64,000 nucleotides of DNA from Streptomyces spectabilis (GTDB lineage Bacteria > Actinomycetota > Actinomycetes > Streptomycetales > Streptomycetaceae): the NCBI RefSeq assembly GCF_008704795.1, contig NZ_CP023690.1, positions 9,186,501 through 9,250,500 on the forward strand. Direction: 5' to 3'. The position numbers and the translations under genes were made by a program. Below are positions 52,901 to 61,115 of this stretch, one piece after another. Position 1 is the stretch's first letter. Every line of letters begins with the position of its first letter. Under the pieces are notes generated by a model. It was not told where the DNA came from, made no database searches, and worked only from the letters and a program-made list of their open reading frames with translations.

Positions 52901-54478
52901 TCAGGCGGCCACGCCGTCCAGGCTCTCCTCACCCTCGACGAACGTGCGCACCACCTCGATGTCCCCGATGCGCCCCGGGTCCACCTTCCTCGGGTCGTCG
53001 CCGAGGACCACGAGGTCGGCGCGCTTGCCGGGGGAGATGCTGCCCGCGTCGCCCTCCCAGCGGCAGGCGTACGCGGCGTCGGCCGTGTACGCGCGCAGCG
53101 CCTCATCCACGCTCATCGCCTCCTTGGGGCCGATGAGCCGGCCCGAGGCCGAGGCCCGCTCGACCATGAACTGGACGGCCCGCAGCGGCGAGCCGTCGGC
53201 GACGGGCCGGTCCGAGCTGCCCGCGAGGCGCACGCCGTGGTCCAGGAAGCCCTGCCCCCGGTACATCCACGGCGCCCGCTCGGGCCCCATGATCGTGGCG
53301 TAGTCGTCGCCGAAGTACCGCAGGAAGCTGGGCTGGACGACGGCGATCGCCCCGAGCTCGGCGAAGCGGGCGAGCTGGTCCGGGCGGACGAGCCCGGCGT
53401 GCTCGACGCGGTGGCGGGCGTCGGCGCGCGGCTTGGCGCGGCGGGCCGCGGCCAGGGCGTCCAGGGCGAGGTCGACGGCGCGGTCGCCGATCGCGTGCAC
53501 CGCGAGCTGCCAGCCGGCCCGGTGGCCCTCGACGATGGTCTCCGTGAGCAGCTCGGGGTCGGCCTGGAGCTGCCCCCTTGACGTGCTGCCCGCGTACGGC
53601 TCGGTGAGCGCGGCCGTGCGCGCCATCATGCCGCCGTCGGTGAACACCTTCAGGGCGCCGAGCGAGAGGCGGCCGTCACCGAAGCCCGTGCGCAGACCGA
53701 GGCCGAAGGAGCGCGTGGTGGTGTCCTCGGGCGCGGCCTCGACCGGACGCAGGGCGTCCGCCGCCACCATGAGCTGGACGCGCAGCGGCAGCCGCCCTGT
53801 CTCGTGGGCGAGCTGGAAGGCCGCGCCCTCAAGGGGGCTGTGCGCGAACAGCTCGCTGCCGATGCCCGCCTCGGCGCAGGCCGTGACGCCCTGGGAGCGG
53901 CAGACGCGGCCGGACTCCGCGACGGCGTCGGCCAGTTCGGCCAGCGTGTGCGGCGGGCGCAGGGCGAGGGCCGCCCCCATGGCGTCCTCCGCGAGGAAGC
54001 CGTCCGGGCTCGCGACGTGCGGCGGCAGCTCTCCGAGAACGGCCGAGTTCACCAGGCACGCGTGCCCGGAGATGTGCCCCAGGTACACCTTGCGGCCCGC
54101 GCTCACCGCGTCCAGGTCGGCGGCGGTCAGCGGCCGGTCGAGCGTGCGCTGGTCGTATCCACCCAAGCTCACCCAGCCGCCATCGGGCGCGGCCGTCACG
54201 GCGTCGGCCACGGCCCTGAGGATCGCGTCGACCCGCTTGCTGGGCGCGACGCTCGGCGCGCGTGCCTTGAGCCCGGCCCAGATGAGATGCACGTGGCTGT
54301 CGATGAAGCCGGGCAGGACCGTCGCGCCGTCGAGGTCCAGGACGCGCCGCGCCGGGAGCCCCGCGATGTCGGAGTCGAGCCCCACGACGCGGCCGCGCCA
54401 GATGCCGAGTTCCCGGGCGGTGGGGCGGGCCGGATCCATCGTGAGGATGGTGGCGTTGGTGATCCTGGAGCAAAGCAC
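52901..54478 (-). CDS. YtcJ-like metal-dependent amidohydrolase
   Basis: The 525-residue protein has the amidohydrolase_3 pattern: DGATVLPGFIDSHVHL with metal ligands near residue 60, HISGHACLVNSAVL, AVHAIGDRAVDLALDAL, RHRVEHAGLV and a C-terminal beta-sandwich with GSISPGKRADLVVLGDDP. Substrates are formyl or carbamoyl groups in related enzymes. The GTG start has AAGGGAT upstream. It is divergent from the tandem-HTH gene, and an iron box lies 48 bp before its start, so iron control is possible but not certain. Confidence 0.87.
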   Translation of the reverse strand: MLCSRITNATILTMDPARPTARELGIWRGRVVGLDSDIAGLPARRVLDLDGATVLPGFIDSHVHLIWAGLKARAPSVAPSKRVDAILRAVADAVTAAPDGGWVSLGGYDQRTLDRPLTAADLDAVSAGRKVYLGHISGHACLVNSAVLGELPPHVASPDGFLAEDAMGAALALRPPHTLAELADAVAESGRVCRSQGVTACAEAGIGSELFAHSPLEGAAFQLAHETGRLPLRVQLMVAADALRPVEAAPEDTTTRSFGLGLRTGFGDGRLSLGALKVFTDGGMMARTAALTEPYAGSTSRGQLQADPELLTETIVEGHRAGWQLAVHAIGDRAVDLALDALAAARRAKPRADARHRVEHAGLVRPDQLARFAELGAIAVVQPSFLRYFGDDYATIMGPERAPWMYRGQGFLDHGVRLAGSSDRPVADGSPLRAVQFMVERASASGRLIGPKEAMSVDEALRAYTADAAYACRWEGDAGSISPGKRADLVVLGDDPRKVDPGRIGDIEVVRTFVEGEESLDGVAA

Positions 54479-54526
54479 GAACAGATCCCTTCGGGGGAGT
54501 GAATCTTCGTCCTGCGCGAGCTATTG

Positions 54527-54545
54527 TTAGGTGAGGCTAGCCTAA
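54527..54545. promoter_or_regulatory. DmdR/IdeR iron box between amidohydrolase and HTH gene
   Basis: TTAGGTGAGGCTAGCCTAA matches 17 of 19 positions of the actinomycete iron-box consensus TTAGGTTAGGCTAACCTAA. It lies 10 bp before the HTH gene start and 48 bp before the amidohydrolase start. Confidence 0.85.
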
Positions 54546-54554
54546 GTTCTAACG

Positions 54555-55274
54555 GTGGTGGGTGGGGTGGACGAGAGACGGGTGGAACGTCGGCGCGCGG
54601 CTTGTGCGCACCGGCTCGAGGCCTGGGCCGATGGTGTGGTCGCGGGCCTCGACGCGCAAGAAGACGTCGAGCGGTCCTTATCGCATGCCCTGCGGGGCGA
54701 CCCGAGCCTGCGCGAGGAGACCGCCGTGCGCCGCGCCGACGCGCTGCGCGCCGCCGCGCTCGGCCTCGGCCCCGCCGGGTGCGCCGTGGCGGCGGGCGTG
54801 TCCCCTCGGATGCTCGGCAACTGGCAGGAGCAGGACCCCGCCTTCGCGGCGGCCATGACGGCCGCGGCGGAGCTTGCGGAGCGGGAGCGCGAGCGGGCCG
54901 CCCGGGCGGAGGTCGCGGTTTCCGGGCTCAGTCCGGCCGCGCTGCGCGTGGTCCTCAAGGCCATAAGGGAGGGGTCCGTCCAGTCGGCGGCGGCCGCCCT
55001 CGGCGGCTGGTCCGAACAATCCTTTCTGCGGCTGCGCCGCAAGAGCCCGGAGGTCGCCGCCCTCCTCGCCGCCGCGCGCCGGGCGCGCACCAAGAAGGCG
55101 GACCGCCGCGGCCGCCCGCGGTTCGAGCGGGGATATCGCCTAGTGCGCGTAGATGAGGGCGATATGGGCGGTGATGCGGGCGCGAGGCGGGTCAACGGTG
55201 ACGGCGCCGACGGCGGGGGCGCCCCGGGCGGCCCCGGCTCCACCGGCGGCACGGCCGCCACCTCTGGGGCGTAA
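54555..55274 (+). CDS. Tandem helix-turn-helix protein, putative iron-controlled regulator
   Basis: A 239-residue protein has two similar HTH-like segments, RADALRAAALGLGPAGCAVAAGVSPRMLGNWQEQDPAFAAAMTAA and VVLKAIREGSVQSAAAALGGWSEQSFLRLRRKSPEVAALLAAARR. Both resemble terminase small subunit or phage-type HTH folds, and a Gly-rich C-terminal tail follows. GTG 54555 or 54567 are possible starts, and the iron box is only about 10 bp upstream, so the message may have little leader. The cluster does not usually include such a gene. A DNA-binding role in the coelichelin locus is an inference. Confidence 0.65.
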   Translation: MVGGVDERRVERRRAACAHRLEAWADGVVAGLDAQEDVERSLSHALRGDPSLREETAVRRADALRAAALGLGPAGCAVAAGVSPRMLGNWQEQDPAFAAAMTAAAELAERERERAARAEVAVSGLSPAALRVVLKAIREGSVQSAAAALGGWSEQSFLRLRRKSPEVAALLAAARRARTKKADRRGRPRFERGYRLVRVDEGDMGGDAGARRVNGDGADGGGAPGGPGSTGGTAATSGA

Positions 55275-55347
55275 CGGCCTGGAGGCGGCGGAGCCGCTGG
55301 TTCACCCCTTTCACCCGTATATAGAGGGCTATGTGCACGCATGACAG

Positions 55348-55381
55348 CGCCGCCGCGCGGACCGGGATCCGCGCGGCGGCG
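55348..55381. terminator. Perfect 13-bp bidirectional hairpin
   Basis: CGCCGCCGCGCGG (55348-55360) and CCGCGCGGCGGCG (55369-55381) pair exactly across an 8-nt loop between the HTH gene and the converging cchA. Confidence 0.8.
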
Positions 55382-55429
55382 TGTTCGGCCGGTCCCTGGC
55401 ACCGAGGAGGCGGGATCGGCGCGTCGGGG

Positions 55430-56377
55430 TCAGGGGCGCTGGGTGAGGTACCCGCCCATGGCGGTGAAGTACTCGGCCGCGGACAGCTCGCGGCCGTCCT
55501 CGGTCCGTACGCGCGTGATGGCCAGGCCGTGGTTGCGGCCGGTGCGGGCGTCGGCCCCGGCGACGATCACCACGCCCTCGCCCTCGCGGTAGAAGATACG
55601 GCCGGGCGTGCCGCCGTAGCGGCCCTCCGAGACGACCGCGGCCACGACCTCCAGGCGCTTGCCCTTGTGGTAGGTGAAGGCGCTGGGGTACGGCTCCGAC
55701 TGGGCGCGGACGAGGCGCTCCAGGTCCTGCGCCGGCCAGGTCCAGTCGATGCGGATGTCCTCGGTGGCGCGCTTGTGGAAGAAGGTCGCCTGGGAGCGGT
55801 CCTGCTTGGTGAACTCCGTCTCGCCGGAGGCGATCAGGTCGAGCGCGCCGGTGGTGACCGGGGCGATGAGGTCGACCGTCTTGTGGAAGAGGTCGGTCGC
55901 CGTGTCCTTCGGGCCGACCGCCACGGCCTCCTGCCGGACGATGTCACCGGCGTCGAGCTCGTCGTTCATCATGTGCGCGGTGACGCCGACCTCGGTCTCG
56001 CCGTTGATCAGGGCCCAGATCAGCGGCGAGAAGCCCGCGTACTTCGGCAGCAGCGAGTCGTGGACGTTCAGCGTGCCGTGGCGCGGCAGGCCGAAGATGC
56101 GCGGGGGGATCCAGGTCCGCCAGTTGTTGGCCACGATGATGTCCGGGTCGGCCTCCTTGAGGCGCTCGAACAGCTCGTCGTCGTCGGGACGGTTGCGGAT
56201 GAGGACCGGCACGTCGTGCGCCTCGGCGAGATCGGCGACGGAGTCGCTCCAGATCTTCTCGTAGGCGTGCTCGCTCTTGGGGTGCGTCACGACGAGGACC
56301 ACGTCGTGCTCGGAGTCCAGGAGGGCTTGCAGGGTGCGGTGCCCCCAGGTCTGGTAACCGAACATGACGACCCGCAT
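55430..56377 (-). CDS. cchA: Formyltransferase CchA-like (N5-hydroxyornithine formylation)
   Basis: The 315-residue protein starts RVVMFGYQTWGHRTLQALLDSEHDVVLVVTHPKS and has NVHDSLLPKYAGFSPLIWALINGE and AHMMNDELDAGDIV, giving the Asn-His-Asp of 10-formyl-THF formyltransferases. A C-terminal FMT-like domain ends the protein. In coelichelin clusters this enzyme formylates hydroxyornithine. It faces away from the transport genes, with iron boxes in the divergent region. The ornithine hydroxylase that usually follows it is absent from this side. Confidence 0.87.
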   Translation of the reverse strand: MRVVMFGYQTWGHRTLQALLDSEHDVVLVVTHPKSEHAYEKIWSDSVADLAEAHDVPVLIRNRPDDDELFERLKEADPDIIVANNWRTWIPPRIFGLPRHGTLNVHDSLLPKYAGFSPLIWALINGETEVGVTAHMMNDELDAGDIVRQEAVAVGPKDTATDLFHKTVDLIAPVTTGALDLIASGETEFTKQDRSQATFFHKRATEDIRIDWTWPAQDLERLVRAQSEPYPSAFTYHKGKRLEVVAAVVSEGRYGGTPGRIFYREGEGVVIVAGADARTGRNHGLAITRVRTEDGRELSAAEYFTAMGGYLTQRP

Positions 56378-56415
56378 GGGGTTCCTCCTCAGAGCAGGGA
56401 TTGACCGGCGGCAAG

Positions 56416-56434
56416 TAAAGCAAGGCTTACCTTG
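56416..56434. promoter_or_regulatory. Weak iron box near cchA
   Basis: TAAAGCAAGGCTTACCTTG keeps the AGGCTTACCT core and matches 12 of 19 consensus positions. It lies 38 bp before the cchA start on its coding side. Confidence 0.5.
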
Positions 56435-56518
56435 GTGTGCAATGGCCGCACGGGGTGCCGAAGTTGTCCGGTGCCGGTGCTCGCGCACGGCGACCGCCCC
56501 CTCGACCCGCGTACGAGT

Positions 56519-56537
56519 TTAGCTTAGGCTAGCCTAA
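56519..56537. promoter_or_regulatory. Iron box in cchA-cchC divergent region
   Basis: TTAGCTTAGGCTAGCCTAA matches 17 of 19 consensus positions, in the 349-bp region (56378-56726) between cchA and cchC, which holds no gene. The cchC start is 190 bp further on, so the leader is long. Confidence 0.85.
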
Positions 56538-56726
56538 GTGAAATGAGGAGGGGTCGGTCCGGGTGCCGACCGGTCGGGAGCCGCCGCCAGCTAGGGTGGC
56601 GGGCGCGCCGCAGCGCTCTGCCAGGGGACCAGGGCGGGGGCGGAGTCGTGGGTGCGTCCCTTGCCGGGCGCGAGGTGCCCCACAGGCCGTGCGTCCCCGC
56701 CCGAGCAAAGGGATAACGTACGTCGC

Positions 56727-57785
56727 ATGGGCATAACTGCAGTTGAGCGCCTTGCGCCCACGGGTTCATCAGGTGCCCGCCGACGGCGGGTCGTGGGTCT
56801 GGGCGTGCTGGCGGCGGTCCTCGTGATCGCGGCGGCCGCGTCCCTCGCCGTCGGTGCGCGCGCGTTGAGCCCCACCGAGGTGTGGCACGGCCTCTTCGCC
56901 TCGCCGGACGCCGATCAGCGGCTCAATGAGATCAGGCTCATCGTGCAGACCGTACGGGTGCCCCGGACGGTGCTCGCGATCGTCGCGGGCATCGCGCTCG
57001 GCGTCGGCGGGGCGCTGATCCAGGGGTACACGCGCAACCCGATCGCCGACACGGGCCTGCTCGGCGTGAACGCCGGCGCTTCCTTCGCCGTGGTGTCGGC
57101 GATCGCCGTGTTCGGGTTCTCCAACCCCTTCCAGTACGTCTGGTTCGCCTTCCTGGGGGCGGCCGTCGCCGGGGTCGTCGTGTTCGGGCTCGCGAGCATC
57201 GGCAGGGGAGCGGGCAACCCGCTGACCCTCGCCCTCGCAGGGCAGGGCATCACGGTGTTCCTCACGGCCATGACCACCGCCATCGCCCTGTCGGACCAGA
57301 AGTCCCTGAACGCGCTGCGGTTCTGGAACTCGGGCTCGGTGTCCGGGGTCAAGTTCGAGGTCATCTGGCCCATCGCCGGATTCGTGGCGGTCGGCCTCAC
57401 TCTCGCGGCGATCACGCTGCCCGCGCTCAACCTGCTCAACCTGGGCGACGACGTGGCGCGCGGCCTCGGCGTGAACATCGCGCTGAGCCGGACGATCGGC
57501 ATCGCCGCCATCACCCTGCTCGCGGGCGCGGCGACCGCGGCGTGCGGTCCCATCGCCTTCCTCGGGCTCATGGTGGCCCACATCGCCCGCTACGTGACCG
57601 GCCCCGACTACCGCTGGCTGGTGCCGTACGCCGGTCTGCTCGGCGCCGTCGTGCTGCTGGTCTGCGACATCGTGGGGCGCGTCGTGGTGCGGCCGGGCGA
57701 GCTGGACGCGGGGGTCGTCGTCTCCCTGCTCGGCGCCCCGTTCTTCGCGGTGCTGGTGTGGCGTGGAAAGTTCAAGAGCGCGTGA
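56727..57785 (+). CDS. cchC: Ferric-siderophore FecCD permease CchC-like
   Basis: The 352-residue protein is a FecCD/BtuC permease, with about ten hydrophobic helices, the VPRTVLAIVAGIALGVGGALIQGYTRNPIADTGLLGVNAGA signature and the C-terminal GPIAFLGLMVAHIARYVTGPDYRWLVPYAGLLGAVVLLVCDIVGR. It would form the membrane channel for ferric siderophore uptake with the next two genes. The ATG is 190 bp from the divergent iron box. Its end overlaps cchD by GTGA. Confidence 0.88.
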   Translation: MGITAVERLAPTGSSGARRRRVVGLGVLAAVLVIAAAASLAVGARALSPTEVWHGLFASPDADQRLNEIRLIVQTVRVPRTVLAIVAGIALGVGGALIQGYTRNPIADTGLLGVNAGASFAVVSAIAVFGFSNPFQYVWFAFLGAAVAGVVVFGLASIGRGAGNPLTLALAGQGITVFLTAMTTAIALSDQKSLNALRFWNSGSVSGVKFEVIWPIAGFVAVGLTLAAITLPALNLLNLGDDVARGLGVNIALSRTIGIAAITLLAGAATAACGPIAFLGLMVAHIARYVTGPDYRWLVPYAGLLGAVVLLVCDIVGRVVVRPGELDAGVVVSLLGAPFFAVLVWRGKFKSA

Positions 57786-58861
57786 ACGGGGCGGACGTCG
57801 TGAACGGGACAGATGTGAAGTCGTCGGTGGCGCCGGGCATACGGATCGGCCAGGTGTCGTTCGTGTGGCGGCCGTGGGTCGCGTTCGTCACGCTGGTCCT
57901 CACGGTGGCGACCTTCGTGGTGTTCTGCCTGTCCATCAGCATCGGGGACTTCCCCGTCGACCTGTCCCGGGTGATCGCCACCATCTTCGGCCGGGGCGAA
58001 CAGGTCGACGAGTTCGTGATCATGGATCTGCGGATGCCGCGCGCCCTCGCCGGGCTCGTCGTCGGCATCGCGCTCGGGGTGTCCGGCGCGCTCACCCAGT
58101 CCATCGCCCGCAATCCGCTGGCAAGCCCGGACGTCCTCGGCATCACGCAGGGCGCGAGCGCGGTCTCGGTGTTCCTGCTCACGGTGTCGGGCGGGGCGTC
58201 GGCGGCGGTCGTCGGCTCCGTGGGCCTGTCCGCGGCCGCGCTCGGCGGCGGCCTCCTGACCGGCCTGCTGGTGTACTTCATGGCCTGGCGGCGGGGGATC
58301 GACGGCTTCCGGCTCATCCTCATCGGCATCTCGGTGAGCGCGGTGATGGAGGCGATCACGACCTGGCTCCTGGTCAAGGCCGACATCAAGGACGTGGTCC
58401 AGGCGCAGTCCTGGCTCGTCGGCTCCCTGGACAACCGGTCGTGGGACGAGGTCTGGGTGGCGTTCTGGTGCACCCTCGCGCTCCTGGCCGTCGTCGCCTG
58501 CGTCGCCTTCCAGTTCAAACCCCTGCAGTTCGGCGACGACGTCGCCGCGGGCCTCGGCGTCCGCTTCCAGGCCGTGCGGGCGATCCTGCTCCTGTGTGCG
58601 GTCCTGCTGGCCGCCGTCGCGGTGAGCGCCGCGGGCCCGGTCCCCTTCGTGGCCCTGGTCGCGCCGCAGGTGGCGATGCGCCTCGCGCGCTGCCCCACGC
58701 CGCCCCTCGTGGCCTCCGGCATGGTGGGGGCGCTGCTCCTGATCGGCGCGGACCTGGTCGCGCGCGAGGCCCTGCCGATCACACTCCCGGTCGGCGTGGT
58801 CACCGCGGCGGTGGGCGGCCCCTTCCTCATCTACCTCCTGGTGCGGGCGAACCTCAAATAG
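57782..58861 (+). CDS. cchD: Ferric-siderophore FecCD permease CchD-like
   Basis: The 359-residue permease is the second FecCD subunit, with LRMPRALAGLVVGIALGVSGALTQSIARNPLASPDVLGITQGASA and the C-terminal GPVPFVALVAPQVAMRLARCPTPPLVASGMVGALLLIGADLVAR. Translation is coupled to cchC by the GTGA overlap. The N-terminal 30 residues are variable. It pairs with cchC as a heterodimeric channel in the cell membrane. Confidence 0.88.
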   Translation: MNGADVVNGTDVKSSVAPGIRIGQVSFVWRPWVAFVTLVLTVATFVVFCLSISIGDFPVDLSRVIATIFGRGEQVDEFVIMDLRMPRALAGLVVGIALGVSGALTQSIARNPLASPDVLGITQGASAVSVFLLTVSGGASAAVVGSVGLSAAALGGGLLTGLLVYFMAWRRGIDGFRLILIGISVSAVMEAITTWLLVKADIKDVVQAQSWLVGSLDNRSWDEVWVAFWCTLALLAVVACVAFQFKPLQFGDDVAAGLGVRFQAVRAILLLCAVLLAAVAVSAAGPVPFVALVAPQVAMRLARCPTPPLVASGMVGALLLIGADLVAREALPITLPVGVVTAAVGGPFLIYLLVRANLK

Positions 58862-58869
58862 CCTGATAC

Positions 58870-58888
58870 AAAGGTGAGGCATACCTAA
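58870..58888. promoter_or_regulatory. Iron box before cchE
   Basis: AAAGGTGAGGCATACCTAA matches 14 of 19 consensus positions and lies between the cchD stop and the cchE start, directly against an in-frame ATG at 58889. It suggests a separate iron-controlled promoter for cchE. Confidence 0.7.
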
Positions 58889-58906
58889 ATGCGCAGAGGG
58901 GGGCTT

Positions 58907-59746
58907 GTGGTCACTCAGTACATCACCGAGATCGAGTCCGACGTCGACGACGCCGCACGGCTCACGGCCAGGGGGGTCAGCGTCGGCTACGGCGCCAGGA
59001 CCGTCATCGACGATCTCGACGTGGCGATACCGCCCGGGGTGATCACGACGATCATCGGCCCCAACGGCTGCGGCAAGTCGACGCTGCTGCGGACCCTGTC
59101 GCGGCTGCTCAAGCCGACCAAGGGGTCCGTCGTCCTCGACGGCGAGGACATCGTCCGGCTCAAGACCAAGGACGTGGCGAAGAAGATGGGCCTGCTGCCG
59201 CAGGCGCCCGTCGCGCCGGAGGGCCTGACGGTGTCGGACCTGGTGGCCAGGGGCCGCCACCCGCATCAGAGTTGGCTGCGGCAGTGGTCGTCGGACGACG
59301 CCGACGTCGTGGCGCGCGCCCTCGCCATGACCGGCGTGTCCGATCTGGCCGACCGGCCCGTCGACTCGCTCTCCGGCGGGCAGCGCCAGCGCGTCTGGAT
59401 CTCGATGACCCTGGCCCAGGGCACCGACCTGCTCCTCCTCGACGAGCCGACGACGTATCTGGACCTGGCGCACGCGGTCGACGTGCTCGACCTCGTGGAC
59501 GACCTGCACGAGTCGGGGTGCGCCGTGGTCATGGTCCTGCACGACCTCAACCTGGCCACGCGCTACAGCGACAACCTCGTCGTGATGAAGGACGGGACGA
59601 TCCTGGCGCAGGGGCACCCGCGCGACGTCATCACCTCCGAGCTGCTGTACGAGGCGTTCGGGCTGCGCGCCAGGGTGATTGACGACCCGGTAGGGGACAG
59701 GCCCCTCATCGTGCCGATCGGCCGCACGCACGTGCAGCTGAACTGA
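58907..59746 (+). CDS. cchE: Ferric-siderophore ABC ATPase CchE-like
   Basis: The 279-residue ATPase has Walker A GPNGCGKSTLLR, the signature LSGGQRQRVWISM, Walker B LLLLDEPTTYLDLAHAVDV and the H-loop VLHDLN, which is a complete iron-siderophore importer ATPase of the FepC type. GTG 58907 has GAGGGGGG upstream; ATG 58889 sits within the iron box and is less likely. It energises the cchC-cchD permease. Confidence 0.9.
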   Translation: MVTQYITEIESDVDDAARLTARGVSVGYGARTVIDDLDVAIPPGVITTIIGPNGCGKSTLLRTLSRLLKPTKGSVVLDGEDIVRLKTKDVAKKMGLLPQAPVAPEGLTVSDLVARGRHPHQSWLRQWSSDDADVVARALAMTGVSDLADRPVDSLSGGQRQRVWISMTLAQGTDLLLLDEPTTYLDLAHAVDVLDLVDDLHESGCAVVMVLHDLNLATRYSDNLVVMKDGTILAQGHPRDVITSELLYEAFGLRARVIDDPVGDRPLIVPIGRTHVQLN

Positions 59747-59970
59747 ACCGAGCCGAGCCGCGCCCGTGCCGGGCGGTCGACGGGCCCCCGGGCCCCGGCG
59801 CGCGGAAGTCCTCCGTGCGCCGTGTGGCCGCGCCCCCTCCCGTGTGGCGCGCCCTCGCACCTGCGCGCCCCCGGAGTGCCTTCGTGCCGCTCCGACCCGG
59901 CCCGACCTGCGGCGGGACCGCGTCCGCGCACGAGCGGCCCGACGGGCCCCGCGCACAGACAAGTTGAAAG

Positions 59971-60019
59971 TTAGGCTAGGCTTACCTCACAACCGCAAGG
60001 TAAGGTTTGGCTGCCCTGA
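59971..60019. promoter_or_regulatory. Two tandem iron boxes before cchF
   Basis: TTAGGCTAGGCTTACCTCA (59971-59989, 16 of 19) and TAAGGTTTGGCTGCCCTGA (60001-60019, 14 of 19) are 30 bp apart in the 314-bp gap (59747-60060) between cchE and cchF, which has no gene. The pair suggests stronger repression of cchF. Confidence 0.75.
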
Positions 60020-60060
60020 GACAGGGGCGCACCGGACAGCGTGAAAGCAAGGGATCTCGG

Positions 60061-61113
60061 ATGCATCTCCATCGAACGACGACCATGAGGCCCTGGCGGC
60101 GGATGGCGGCCGTGGTGTCCGCCGCGGCCCTCGGCGTCGGACTCCTCGCGGGATGTGGCTCGGACAAGTCGGACAAGGACAGCAACGACGCCGCTCCGGC
60201 TGCCGCCGCCGGCAAGTTCCCGGTCACCGTGGAGCACGCGTTCGGATCCACGAAGATATCGAAGGCCCCCAAGCGGGTCGTCACCGTCGGCTACACCGAC
60301 GACCAGACCGTCCTCGCGTTCGGCACCAAGCCGGTCGGCATGACCGACCAGTACCCGAACCCGGCGGGCAAGTCCCCCGACATCAACACCCAGTGGCCCT
60401 GGGTGAAGGACAAGTGGGGCGACACCAAGCCCGAGGTCATCATGAAGAACGGTGACTCCGGCCCCAACTTCGAGAAGATCGCCTCGCTGCGGCCGGATCT
60501 GATCATCGCGGTGTACTCCGAGATCGACAAGGCCGCCTACGACAAGCTCTCCAAGATCGCCCCGACCGTGGGCCGCACCAAGGGCGAGAAGGAGCCGTTC
60601 AGCGCTCCGTGGCAGGACAACGCCCTGCACATCGCCAAGGCGCTCGGCCAGGCCGAGAAGGGCGAGAAGCTCGTCGACGGCATCCAGGGCAAGCTGGACG
60701 CCGCCAAGAAGGCGCACCCCGAGTTCGCCAAGAAGGACGCCGTCGCGCTGTCCTGGTACAAGAACTCCGTCGCGCCGTTCACCTCCACCGACGTGCGCGG
60801 CCGCCTGGTGACGGGCATCGGCTTCAAGTACCAGACCAAGATCGACAAGGTCGCGGACGGCAAGTTCTTCACCGTCCTGTCGCCCGAGCGCATCGACCTG
60901 GTCAACACCGACCGCATCTTCGTCATCAACGACAAGGCGGACATGAAGGCGCTCAAGAAGTCCGAGCTCTTCAGCAACCTGGACGCGGTGAAGAAGGGCA
61001 ACGTCTCCTACCTGCTGGACAGCGAGGGCCCCGCGGTCGGCGCCGCCATCTCCCAGGGCACCCTGCTCTCCATGCCCTACGCCATCGACGAACTCGTCAA
61101 GTCGGTCGGCTAG
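60061..61113 (+). CDS. cchF: Siderophore-binding lipoprotein CchF-like
   Basis: The 350-residue protein has a signal with lipobox LAGC at Cys32 (LLAGCGSDKSDKD). The body is a periplasmic-binding fold of the FepB/FhuD type, with FGSTKISKAPKRVVTVGYTDDQTVLAFGTKPVGMTDQYP and FEKIASLRPDLIIAVYSEI. It would capture ferric coelichelin outside the cell. AAGGGA precedes the ATG. A second transcript is expected from the tandem iron boxes upstream. Confidence 0.9.
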   Translation: MHLHRTTTMRPWRRMAAVVSAAALGVGLLAGCGSDKSDKDSNDAAPAAAAGKFPVTVEHAFGSTKISKAPKRVVTVGYTDDQTVLAFGTKPVGMTDQYPNPAGKSPDINTQWPWVKDKWGDTKPEVIMKNGDSGPNFEKIASLRPDLIIAVYSEIDKAAYDKLSKIAPTVGRTKGEKEPFSAPWQDNALHIAKALGQAEKGEKLVDGIQGKLDAAKKAHPEFAKKDAVALSWYKNSVAPFTSTDVRGRLVTGIGFKYQTKIDKVADGKFFTVLSPERIDLVNTDRIFVINDKADMKALKKSELFSNLDAVKKGNVSYLLDSEGPAVGAAISQGTLLSMPYAIDELVKSVG

Positions 61114-61115
61114 GT

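Noticed and set aside
53829..54473. Frames inside the amidohydrolase gene on both strands
   Set aside because: They are high-GC shadows of the real gene, with Arg/Gly-rich translations and no start context.
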